Under the pieces are notes generated by a model that was not told the DNA's origin, made no database searches, and saw only the letters and a program-made list of their open reading frames with translations. Below, piece after piece: positions 26,108 to 33,908 of a DNA stretch of 64,000 nucleotides. Location: assembly GCF_009758255.1 (NCBI RefSeq), contig NZ_WSEN01000010.1, positions 682,001 through 746,000 on the forward strand. Direction: 5' to 3'. The position numbers and the translations under genes were made by a program. This DNA comes from Microbacterium sp. MAH-37 (GTDB lineage: Bacteria; Actinomycetota; Actinomycetes; Actinomycetales; Microbacteriaceae). How positions within the stretch are numbered: the stretch's first letter is position 1; each line of letters opens with the position of its first letter.

Positions 26108-27489
26108 GCGCATCCGCGCATCCGCAGCGCATCGTCGTGATCGGCGCGGGCGGCCGAGGCCGCGACGCCTACGGCCGGTGGGCGATCGAGCACCCCGACC
26201 GCGCGCGCGTGGTCGCCGTGGCCGACCCCGACGCCGCCCGCCGCACCGCTCTGGCGAATGCAGCCGGCGGAGCGGCCGAGTACGACGACTGGGAGGGAGC
26301 GGTCGCCGATCTCGCAGCGCTGAAGGCGGATGCGGTGATCATCGCCGTTCCGGATGCGCTGCACGTCGACGTGGCGATCGCGGTCGCCGATGCAGGACTC
26401 CCCTTCCTTCTGGAGAAGCCGGCCGCGCCGACCATCGCCGAGCTGCAGCGACTCGCCCGCCACGCCAGGGACAGGTCGTCGGCGCTCGCCATCGGACATG
26501 TGCTGCGCTTCACCCCGTTCTGGCGCACGGTGAAGCGGATCGTGGACTCTGGTGCGATCGGCCGCGCCATGACGATCGAGATCCGCGAGAACATCGGCTT
26601 CTGGCATTTCGTGCACTCCTATGTGCGCGGCAACTGGCGCCGCAGCGAGACATCCGGAGCGATGGTGCTGACGAAGACCTCGCATGACCTCGACCTGATC
26701 CGCTGGCTCGCAGGGCGAGCCCCCGAGTCGGTGTACAGCATCGGTGAACTGACCTGGTTCCGCCCGGAGAACGCCCCCGCAGGTGCCCCGGAGTTCTGCG
26801 TGCAGGGCTGCCCGGTGGCCGACAGCTGTCCGTTCTTCGCACCGCGCTACTACGTGGACGCGCTCGCCGATGTCACAGGGCATCCGGTGCACCTGCTCGG
26901 TGCCGACTCCTCGCCGGCGGGGCGGATGGCGGCGCTGCGCTCAGGAGAGTACGGACGCTGCGTGTACCGCAGCGACAACGACGTGGCCGATCACCAGCAG
27001 ACCACGATGATGTTCCCGGGCGGCCTCACGGCCACCCTGACGGCGTCGGCGTTCACGGCCGAGAACACCCGCAACGTGACGATCACGGGATCGGCGGGGC
27101 AGCTGTCCGGCCACATGGAGAGCGGCGAGATCGTCGTCGATCTGTTCTCCCCGGAGGCCTCCCTGCCCGATCATCTGCCCCTGGTGGCTCACGAGATCAG
27201 CAGGAAGGCGCCGATGGGGCATGAGAGGCACACGCTCCGGGTGGCGATCCCGAACCCCGATCTCGGCGACCATGCCGGACACGGCGGCGGCGATGCCGGT
27301 CTGATGTCGGAGTTCGTCGAGGCGGTGCGGAACGGGACTGTCGGAACCGGTGAGCTGTCATTCGAGACGGCACTGGACAGCCACCTGATGGCGTTCAGCG
27401 CCGAGGAGTCCCGGCTTTCGGGGCACCCGATCGACTTCGCCGGATGGTCGGCCCGGCTCGATGTGCCGGTCGCGGAGCCGAGCGCATGA
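26104..27489 (+). CDS. Gfo/Idh/MocA-family oxidoreductase with Cys cluster
   Basis: 461 residues. The N-terminal Rossmann domain starts IVVIGAGGRGRDAY, and FLLEKPAAPT at about 100 is the family's EKP signature. The C-terminal domain carries the sugar site, with KTSHDLDLIRWL supplying His and Asp. An insertion CVQGCPVADSCPFFAPRYY has three Cys in a C-x3-C-x5-C spacing, a feature of one Gfo subgroup that may bind metal. It probably oxidises or epimerises a sugar released by the neighbouring glycosidase using NAD(P). The ATG overlaps the upstream stop. Confidence 0.9.
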   Translation: MSASAHPQRIVVIGAGGRGRDAYGRWAIEHPDRARVVAVADPDAARRTALANAAGGAAEYDDWEGAVADLAALKADAVIIAVPDALHVDVAIAVADAGLPFLLEKPAAPTIAELQRLARHARDRSSALAIGHVLRFTPFWRTVKRIVDSGAIGRAMTIEIRENIGFWHFVHSYVRGNWRRSETSGAMVLTKTSHDLDLIRWLAGRAPESVYSIGELTWFRPENAPAGAPEFCVQGCPVADSCPFFAPRYYVDALADVTGHPVHLLGADSSPAGRMAALRSGEYGRCVYRSDNDVADHQQTTMMFPGGLTATLTASAFTAENTRNVTITGSAGQLSGHMESGEIVVDLFSPEASLPDHLPLVAHEISRKAPMGHERHTLRVAIPNPDLGDHAGHGGGDAGLMSEFVEAVRNGTVGTGELSFETALDSHLMAFSAEESRLSGHPIDFAGWSARLDVPVAEPSA

Positions 27490-29639
27490 ACGACGGCACG
27501 ACGGAGGCCGCCCTGCGCGGACTCGTGCGCAGGATCGGCGGGGACGCTGATCGACTGCGGATTCAGATCGATGAGATCGATGAGCCCGGTGCCTCTGCGG
27601 CCTACGAGGCGAGCGACGGGATGCTCACCCTGTCCGGATCCGACCCGACGGCTGCGGCGAGCGCACTGGCCCGGTACCTGCAGGGACAGGGCCGGCGTGT
27701 CACCTGGGAGTCATCGGTCATCGACACCGCCCCTTGGGCCGATGCCCCGATGACCCGGATCCGGACACCATTCACGATCCGCTATCACCTGAACGTCGTG
27801 ACGCACGGATACTCGACGCCGTTCTGGGACTGGCCGAGGTGGGAGCGGGAGCTCGACTGGATGGCGCTGCATGGCGTGACGCATCCGCTCGTCCTCACCG
27901 GCTATGAGGCCGTCCTCGCCGAAACGCTGCGCCGCGCCGGAGTCGCCCCCGCCGACGTGCGTGCGTGGATCGGGAGCGCCGCGCACATCCCCTGGATGTC
28001 GATGGGCGGCATGCACGACTTCGGCGGGCCGCTGCCGGAGCGCTGGGAGGAGAAGCGCCTCGCGCTGGCGCGCCGGATCCTGACCAGGGCGCGAGCGCTC
28101 GGTATGACGCCGGTGCTGCCGCTGCCCGGCGGGCATGTGCCCTCGTCGCTTGCCGGGGAGGACGCTGCGGAGATCGAGTGGCAGGGCTGGCGGACGCCGA
28201 TGCTCGACCCGGCATCCGACGAGTACGCCCGGTTCCTCGGCCTCTTCCTCGAGGTGCAGCGCGAGCTGCTCGGCGATCCCGGCGACGCCCCGGTGTTCGC
28301 CGTTGACCCCTACATCGAGTCGCTGCCGCCGTCGGGCGACCTCGCCGCCCTCGCAGGCGCCGGCGCCGGGGTGCACCGCGCCGTCGCCGCCGTGCACCCA
28401 CGGGCGACCTGGCTGCTCCAGGGCTGGCCGTTCCATTACCATCGTCAGTTCTGGACGCGGGAGAGGGTGGCGGCCTACCTGTCGCAGATCCCGCACGAGA
28501 GTCTGCTGCTGATCGACCTGTGGGGCGAGCACGCGCCGATGTGGCGCGACGGGATGCACGGGCGTCGGTGGATCTGGACCGCGGTGCACAACTTCGGCGG
28601 CCGGTTCGCGCTCTTCGGCGACCTCCGCGGCCTGGCACGCGACATCGCAGAACTCGCCTCGCTGCAGCCGGAGGGCCTGGAGGGCATCGGCGTCGCTCCC
28701 GAGGCAATCGAGAACAACACGGTGTTCTACGAGGCCGCCGCCGACCTGACCTGGGAGTCGATCGACATCGACGCCTGGCTGCCGCGGTTCGCGCACCAGA
28801 GGTACGGCACCGAGGAGTACGGCGCGGCCGAGGCCTGGCAGCTGCTCGGCGACACCCTGTACGCACCGGGGCGCACCAGATCGATCCCCTCGCCGGTGAT
28901 CGCCCGGCCCTGGAGTGCGGCCGCTCCCTTCGCAGGGCAGCGCCTCGCAGGCGAGGCCCTGCCTCCCGCGTCGACGCGGATGTCCGCCAACATCGACGCG
29001 GAGAACGACCCCGCCGTCCTCGAGGAGCTCCCGGCGATCGCCGAAGCGGGGCGCCTGCTGATCGGACTGCGCGACAGCGCCACACAGCGGGAGGCCCTGG
29101 AGCGTGACGTCACGGAACTCGCCGGACACGTGCTCGCGCAGAGCATGCGCCACCGCATCCGCGGCATCCTGGCCGCCTTCGCCGCAGCGGATGCGTCGGC
29201 GTTGCGGGCGCAGGGCGAGGCCCTGCGCGACGACCTCCTCGCGCTCGACGAGCTCGCCGCAACGCGGAAGGACTCCCGCGTGTCGACGTGGATCGCCGCA
29301 GCGAGATCGTGGGGCGACACCCCGGCGGAACGAGACGTCATGGAACGTGACGCACGAAGCCTGCTCTCGGTGTGGGGCCATCAGACGAGCGGACTGCATG
29401 ACTACTCCGGACGGCACTGGTCAGGGCTGATTCGCGATCTCTACCTGCCACGCTGGACAGCATGGGTCGAGTGGCTCGCCGCCGCCGTGGACAGCGGGGA
29501 CGAGCCGGACGAGGACGCCCTGCGCCGCACGATCGTGAAGATCGAAGAGGCATGGCGCGACGCGCGAGGCAGCGAGGACGCCTCCGAGCGGGACCCGCTC
29601 GACGCCGCCGCCCGAGCGCTGACGCACGCCGGTATGTGA
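27486..29639 (+). CDS. Alpha-N-acetylglucosaminidase, GH89 (NAGLU-like)
   Basis: 717 residues matching the NAGLU family over its length: a short N-terminal domain, then a TIM-barrel with FWDWPRWERELDWMALHGV (about 118-136), GGMHDFGGPLP, LPLPGGHVP and WIWTAVHNFGGRFALFGD, and a helical C-terminal domain. GH89 enzymes remove alpha-linked GlcNAc from glycans such as mucin-type or heparan-type chains. There is no signal peptide, so it should act in the cytoplasm on substrate brought in by the ABC importer encoded upstream. It is the last gene of the operon and overlaps the oxidoreductase stop (ATGA). Confidence 0.9.
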   Translation: MNDGTTEAALRGLVRRIGGDADRLRIQIDEIDEPGASAAYEASDGMLTLSGSDPTAAASALARYLQGQGRRVTWESSVIDTAPWADAPMTRIRTPFTIRYHLNVVTHGYSTPFWDWPRWERELDWMALHGVTHPLVLTGYEAVLAETLRRAGVAPADVRAWIGSAAHIPWMSMGGMHDFGGPLPERWEEKRLALARRILTRARALGMTPVLPLPGGHVPSSLAGEDAAEIEWQGWRTPMLDPASDEYARFLGLFLEVQRELLGDPGDAPVFAVDPYIESLPPSGDLAALAGAGAGVHRAVAAVHPRATWLLQGWPFHYHRQFWTRERVAAYLSQIPHESLLLIDLWGEHAPMWRDGMHGRRWIWTAVHNFGGRFALFGDLRGLARDIAELASLQPEGLEGIGVAPEAIENNTVFYEAAADLTWESIDIDAWLPRFAHQRYGTEEYGAAEAWQLLGDTLYAPGRTRSIPSPVIARPWSAAAPFAGQRLAGEALPPASTRMSANIDAENDPAVLEELPAIAEAGRLLIGLRDSATQREALERDVTELAGHVLAQSMRHRIRGILAAFAAADASALRAQGEALRDDLLALDELAATRKDSRVSTWIAAARSWGDTPAERDVMERDARSLLSVWGHQTSGLHDYSGRHWSGLIRDLYLPRWTAWVEWLAAAVDSGDEPDEDALRRTIVKIEEAWRDARGSEDASERDPLDAAARALTHAGM

Positions 29640-29729
29640 GCGTCGCTCCCACGGCACCCAGGTCACGACTGGATATCTGTTCGCTCGCGGGCACGGGTGC
29701 AGAGGGATGCTGGATGCCGGGAGGCCGCC

Positions 29730-30914
29730 ATGAGAAGCATCCGCTTGGTCGTCGCGGGAACCGTGCTGGCAGCGCTCGCCCTCAGCGGGTGCACGGCGGA
29801 GCAACCGGCGAACCCGGTCGTGCTGGAGACGCCGAAGGCCACGGTGATGACGCTCGCGCAGGGACTCGAATCGCCCTGGTCGGTGGTGCGTCTGGACGAC
29901 GGCAGCGCACTGATCTCGCAGCGCGACGACGGGAAGATCATCGAGGTGTCGCCGCTGGGGCAGCAGCGCGTCGCCGGCACCGTGCCGGGCGTGGTCTCCG
30001 GCGGCGAGGCGGGTCTGAACGGCCTGGCGGTGCGCGACGGGGTGCTGTACGCCTACCACGCGACCGCGGATGACAACCGGGTGGTGCGGATGCGGATCAC
30101 CGGTGAGCCTGGCGCGCGAGGGCTCGACGAACCCGAGACGGTGTTCGACGGGATCCCGCGAGCCGCGAACCACGACGGCGGCCGGATCGCGTTCGGCCCG
30201 GACGGGATGCTGTACATCGGCACCGGGGATGCCGGACAGCGCGAACGCGCGCAGGACCCGGACTACCTCGGCGGCAAGATCCTGCGGATCACTCCCGATG
30301 GGGATCCAGCGCCGGGCAACCCCTTCGGCAACGCGGTGTACTCGCTCGGACATCGCAACGTGCAGGGAATCGCCTGGGATGCCGACGGCACGATGTGGGC
30401 GAGCGAGTTCGGACAGAACACCTGGGACGAGCTCAACCGCATCGAACAGGGCAAGAACTACGGGTGGCCGCTGCACGAGGGCATCGCGCGCGCGGACGGG
30501 TTCGTCGACCCGGTGGTGCAGTGGTCTCCTGAGGAGGCCAGTCCCAGCGGGATCGCCGTCATCGACGGCACCGTCCTCGTCGCGGGGCTGCGCGGCGAGA
30601 GGCTGTGGGTCGTGCCGGCGGGTGGGCAGGGCGAGGCGTCCTCGACGCTCCCCGGCGACTACGGTCGCCTGCGCGATGTGGTCGCCGGTCCGGATGGCAT
30701 GGTCTGGCTGCTCACGAACAACACTGACGGGCGTGGAAGCCCTCGTGACGGCGACGACAGGCTGCTGCAGCTGCGATTCGCCGGGGTGACGAAGAGTCAG
30801 GGAGCGGGGGTCTCCGGCTTCGACGGGTCCGCCTCGGAGCCGTCGGCGTTGCGCAGCGGGCCGGATGCCGGCTCGTCCGGCGTCTCGGGGTCGTACAGCA
30901 CCGGGGTGTCGTGA
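29730..30914 (+). CDS. Secreted PQQ-dependent sugar dehydrogenase-like lipoprotein
   Basis: 394 residues with a lipobox (LALSGC, Cys about 21). The propeller domain shows LESPWSVVRLDDGSALIS, GGEAGLNGLAV, FGPDGMLYIGTGDAG, YSLGHRNVQGIAWD, WASEFGQNTWDELN and KNYGWP, typical of soluble glucose/sorbosone dehydrogenases that use PQQ. The family fold ends near LLQLRFAG; about 40 low-complexity Ser/Gly residues follow. These are read through the 3' end of the convergent gene at 30797, a 118-bp antisense overlap. The start has GGGAGG upstream. Confidence 0.88.
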   Translation: MRSIRLVVAGTVLAALALSGCTAEQPANPVVLETPKATVMTLAQGLESPWSVVRLDDGSALISQRDDGKIIEVSPLGQQRVAGTVPGVVSGGEAGLNGLAVRDGVLYAYHATADDNRVVRMRITGEPGARGLDEPETVFDGIPRAANHDGGRIAFGPDGMLYIGTGDAGQRERAQDPDYLGGKILRITPDGDPAPGNPFGNAVYSLGHRNVQGIAWDADGTMWASEFGQNTWDELNRIEQGKNYGWPLHEGIARADGFVDPVVQWSPEEASPSGIAVIDGTVLVAGLRGERLWVVPAGGQGEASSTLPGDYGRLRDVVAGPDGMVWLLTNNTDGRGSPRDGDDRLLQLRFAGVTKSQGAGVSGFDGSASEPSALRSGPDAGSSGVSGSYSTGVS

Positions 30915-31186
30915 CGCTTGACGACGTCGGCGGGGTCGACCGCGAGCATGAGCAGCGCGATGCCGAGCAGCGTCACGATGAACGCGCCCCCGGCCACGAC
31001 CAGACCGAGCGTGATCGGCGGCATCCCCTCATAGGTGCCCTGCGAGATCGCGCGGTTCACGCGATCGGTGAACGCCCCGGTGGAGACCATGGTGACGATA
31101 CCGGCGAACACGCCGGCGACGAGCGCGATGCCCACCAGCTGCATCGGCTTCATGATCTCGCGACGGGTCGGCTTGTGGTCGGTCAT
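30797..31186 (-). CDS. Small membrane protein with acidic Pro-rich tail
   Basis: 129 residues with two transmembrane helices (about 16-35 and 58-82) and a charged C-terminal tail rich in Pro, Glu and Asp. I do not recognise the family. It overlaps the stop of the upstream HdeD-like gene (ATGA), so the pair is co-translated. Its tail-coding part overlaps the sugar dehydrogenase gene in antisense. Confidence 0.7.
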   Translation of the reverse strand: MTDHKPTRREIMKPMQLVGIALVAGVFAGIVTMVSTGAFTDRVNRAISQGTYEGMPPITLGLVVAGGAFIVTLLGIALLMLAVDPADVVKRHDTPVLYDPETPDEPASGPLRNADGSEADPSKPETPAP

Positions 31187-31812
31187 GACACTCCTCCGCG
31201 ATCGGCCTCGGTGACGGAGGCCGGGGTCTCGGCATCCGCGGGGCGCGGTGTGAGCCCGGCGATGCCGAGCAGCACCGCGACGATGGCGGCGTAGCCGCCG
31301 AACAGCCCGACGCCGATGATGATGCCGGTGAGCTGGAAGGTTCCGGCTTCGGCGATGGTGTAGCTCTGCAGGAACCCCGCGGGGATGATCAGCAGCAGCA
31401 TGCCGAGCAGGATGCCCAGGCCGCCGGTGATGATCTGGTCGCGGGCGCCGTCGTATCCCTTGAGCCGGAAGCCGGCGCCGAGCTCGAACGCGCCGGTGAT
31501 CAGCGCCCACGAGATGAGTACGACGAAGAACATGTCGTCGCTGCGAATCGACGGGATGCCGGCGGCCATGCCGGCGATGAAGTCGAAGGCGCCGACGGTG
31601 AGGACCCACCAGCGCTTGCCCTCGGGGTAGACCAGCCCGGCGGCGAGGACGAGCACGAGGGAGGAGGAGATCGCGAAGCCCGAGAAGATCGCGAGGCCGA
31701 CCTGTGCGGAGTGGTCGTTCGAGAACGTCACCATGAGAGCCGCGACCGCCGCGAGAGCGGCACGGAACAGCTGCAGGTGACGCACTCCGAACGTGCGCGT
31801 AGGGGCGGGCAT
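31183..31812 (-). CDS. HdeD/DUF308-like integral membrane protein
   Basis: 209 residues with about six hydrophobic segments, including FDFIAGMAAGIPSI, FFVVLISWALITGAFEL and ILLGMLLLIIPAGFLQSY. The pattern of a polytopic protein with FELGAGFRL between helices resembles the HdeD/DUF308 family, whose biochemical role is not defined. It is the first gene of a two-gene minus-strand unit. Confidence 0.7.
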   Translation of the reverse strand: MPAPTRTFGVRHLQLFRAALAAVAALMVTFSNDHSAQVGLAIFSGFAISSSLVLVLAAGLVYPEGKRWWVLTVGAFDFIAGMAAGIPSIRSDDMFFVVLISWALITGAFELGAGFRLKGYDGARDQIITGGLGILLGMLLLIIPAGFLQSYTIAEAGTFQLTGIIIGVGLFGGYAAIVAVLLGIAGLTPRPADAETPASVTEADRGGVS

Positions 31813-31968
31813 GACGGTCCTCCGAAAGTCCTTACCAGTCTACGCCGCGGACCCTATGGGCCAGCCCGGCCCGGATGCCGGACCCCGGCACCCGCTTTTC
31901 GCATCGCAGGGCTTCTGCTCAGAGCGGAAAACGTGGAGCCCGGCGAGGTCGGCGTCGTACCGTGAGGC

Positions 31969-32295
31969 ATGGCCGAGATCGTCCCGTTCCCCCAGCCCCG
32001 CGCACCGCGCGATCCGGAGCCGCTCTGGCGGCAGCTCGTCGGCGCGGAGCTGCGCCGACGACGGCATGAGCGCGGCGACACGCTCACCGAGACGGCGGAT
32101 GCCGCAGGCATCTCCCCGCAGTACCTGTCCGAGATCGAGCGCGGGATGAAGGATCCGTCCAGCGAGATGATGGCGGCCGTCGCCGGCGCCCTCGACCTCA
32201 GCCTGCTCGATCTCACCAGCGCTGTCGCCGAGGGGCTGGCCCCCGTCGCTGCACCGGCTCGACAGCAACCCAGCGCCTTCGCCCTCGCGGCCTGA
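31969..32295 (+). CDS. XRE-family regulator, ClgR/PopR-like
   Basis: 108 residues. The N-terminal PFPQPRAPRDPEPLWRQLVG leads into an XRE helix-turn-helix (LTETADAAGISPQYLSEIERG, about 44-64), followed by SSEMMAAVAGALDLSLLDLT. This order matches actinobacterial regulators of clp protease genes (ClgR of Corynebacterium and Mycobacterium, PopR of Streptomyces). It converges on the accessory ClpP pair 245 bp away, separated by two palindromic elements. It probably activates those clpP genes and may itself be a Clp substrate; the C-terminal FALAA would suit ClpXP-type recognition. Regulation is inference. Confidence 0.82.
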   Translation: MAEIVPFPQPRAPRDPEPLWRQLVGAELRRRRHERGDTLTETADAAGISPQYLSEIERGMKDPSSEMMAAVAGALDLSLLDLTSAVAEGLAPVAAPARQQPSAFALAA

Positions 32296-32312
32296 GCCGC
32301 GGCATCCGAACA

Positions 32313-32535
32313 CTTGCAGACGGCGGACGATCCGACGGACGGCGGAGCCACACGCGGCGTGTCCGCCGCCGCCTGCAGATCGATCCGCCACCTGCAAGAC
32401 CCGCCGCAGTCCCGGCATCCGAGCTCACCTGAAACGCGGCATCCCAACACTTGCAGACGGCGGACGATCCGACGGACGGCGGAGCCGCACGCGTCGTGTC
32501 CGCCGCCGCCTGCAGATCGATCCGCCACGTGCAAG
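32313..32535. repeat. Two 86-bp palindromic elements (137-bp period), same family as 3659-4011
   Basis: Copies at 32313-32398 and 32450-32535 begin CTTGCAGACGGCGGAC and end GATCCGCCACCTGCAAG (second copy CCACGTGCAAG). Ends are inverted complements. The core GACGGACGGCGGAG plus the CACGCGG centre matches the elements 28 kb away at most positions, while the spacers between copies differ. They lie between the convergent XRE and clpP genes. Confidence 0.9.
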
Positions 32536-32539
32536 ACAT

Positions 32540-33127
32540 CTACCGCGGGCCGAGCACCTGGTCGATGAGGCCGTACTCGATCGCGGCTGCGGCGGTGAGC
32601 ACCCGGTCGCGGTCGGTGTCGGCGCGCAGCTCAGCGACGGTGCGGCCGGTGTGCTCGGCGAGGACGGTCTCCATCTCGCTGCGCACCCGCACCACCTCGT
32701 CGGCCGCGAGGATCAGGTCGGGCACCGCGCCCCGGGTCTGCGCGGCGGGCTGATGCAGCACCATCCGCGCGTGCGGTAGCGCCGAGCGCAATCCGGGCGC
32801 CCCGGCGGCGAGCAGGATCGCACCGGGGCCGATCGCCTGGCCGACGCAGGTCGTCGAGACCCGCGGCCGGATGTGCTGCATGGTGTCGTAGATCGCCAGC
32901 GCCGCACTCGGATCGCCGCCCGCGCAGTTGATCGTGAACTGCACGTCGGTGTCGGGCGATGCCGAATCCAGATGCAGCAGCTGCGCGATGATCGTGTTCG
33001 CGACGCCGGCGTCGATCTCGGTGCCGAGGTAGACGATCCGCTCGGCGAGCAGGTTCGAGTAGACGTCCATGATCCGGTCGCCGCGGGGGTTCTGGGAGAT
33101 CACGTTGGGGATCGTGTAGCCGCTCAT
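32540..33127 (-). CDS. ClpP-like subunit lacking the catalytic serine
   Basis: A 195-residue protein with the ClpP fold. In active ClpP the nucleophile lies in a GxAxSxGA segment; here it reads GQAIGPGAI, so the Ser is Gly (about residue 100). The His (VLHQP, about 125) and Asp (TDRD, about 174) are kept. The NSPGG oligomerisation/substrate loop is changed to NCAGG. It probably assembles with the active subunit encoded just upstream as a non-catalytic partner, as ClpR does in cyanobacteria. The ATG overlaps the stop of the active gene (ATGA). Confidence 0.88.
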   Translation of the reverse strand: MSGYTIPNVISQNPRGDRIMDVYSNLLAERIVYLGTEIDAGVANTIIAQLLHLDSASPDTDVQFTINCAGGDPSAALAIYDTMQHIRPRVSTTCVGQAIGPGAILLAAGAPGLRSALPHARMVLHQPAAQTRGAVPDLILAADEVVRVRSEMETVLAEHTGRTVAELRADTDRDRVLTAAAAIEYGLIDQVLGPR

Positions 33128-33744
33128 GCCGCCACCTCCGCCCCAAGCCCGATCCGTGACCGCTTGCGCGGGTAGACGTCGCCGACGGATGCCACGATGT
33201 CGTCGATGAATCCGTACTCCAGGGCTTCGTCGACGGTGTACCAGTGGTCGTGCAGCGAGTCCTCGAACACCCTCTCCACCGGTTGGCCTGTGTCGTCCGA
33301 GATGATCCCCAGCACGGTGTCGCGCATGTGCCGCAGGTCGTCGGCCTGCACCTCGATCTCGACGGCGGAGCCGCCGATGCCGGAGGATCCCTGATGCAGC
33401 AGGATGCGGGCGTGCGGAAGCGCCTTGCGCTTGCCTTTCGTGCCTGCCGAGAGCAGGAACTGCCCGGCGCTGCAGGCGAGCCCGAGGGCGACGGTCGAGA
33501 CGTCGTTCGGGATGGTGCGCATGATGTCGCGGATCGCGAGCATCGACGGCACCGAGCCGCCGGGCGAGTGGATCCACAGCGCGATGTCGGTCACGGGGTC
33601 CTCTGCGGCGAGCGCGAGGAACTGGGTCATCAGCAGGGCGCCGTTGTCGTCGTCGAGCACGCCATCGAGCACGAGGACGCGCTCGTGATACAGCGCCCGG
33701 CGGGCATCCGGCCCGAACTGCGGTACTGCTTTCTCATCGGTCAT
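33124..33744 (-). CDS. ATP-dependent Clp protease proteolytic subunit (accessory ClpP)
   Basis: 206 residues with an intact ClpP triad: Ser in LACSAGQ (about 92), His in ILLHQG (about 117) and Asp in LHDHW (about 166). HSPGGSV at about 59-65 is normal. A short Arg-rich C-terminal tail (PRKRSRIG) follows. ClpX or trigger factor genes, which accompany the main clpP1P2 operon, are absent, so this is an accessory pair like Streptomyces clpP3P4. The ATG at 33744 is chosen; a GTG at 33780 is in frame. No strong ribosome site is seen for either. Confidence 0.88.
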   Translation of the reverse strand: MTDEKAVPQFGPDARRALYHERVLVLDGVLDDDNGALLMTQFLALAAEDPVTDIALWIHSPGGSVPSMLAIRDIMRTIPNDVSTVALGLACSAGQFLLSAGTKGKRKALPHARILLHQGSSGIGGSAVEIEVQADDLRHMRDTVLGIISDDTGQPVERVFEDSLHDHWYTVDEALEYGFIDDIVASVGDVYPRKRSRIGLGAEVAA

Positions 33745-33825
33745 GAGTTCAGCATGCGTCGCGACCGCTGCCCCCGGCACTCGAATCCGCCTTCAGCAGA
33801 TCTGCCCCCAGCAGATCCACGAAGA

Positions 33826-33893
33826 ACTGCTCCGGTCGCTCGGATGACCAGTGCGAAAGTACGCACACTGTGCATCTGAGCGACCGGAGCAGT
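33826..33893 (-). terminator. Long inverted repeat after the heptad-repeat protein gene
   Basis: Perfect 16-bp arms ACTGCTCCGGTCGCTC (33826-33841) and GAGCGACCGGAGCAGT (33878-33893) enclose 36 bases that contain a smaller hairpin (GTGCG/CGCAC). It sits 16 bases past the 3' end of the minus-strand gene at 33909 and upstream of the clpP pair. It is a likely terminator, possibly also a regulatory cruciform. Confidence 0.65.
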
Positions 33894-33908
33894 CGGGGGA
33901 AGGGAACG

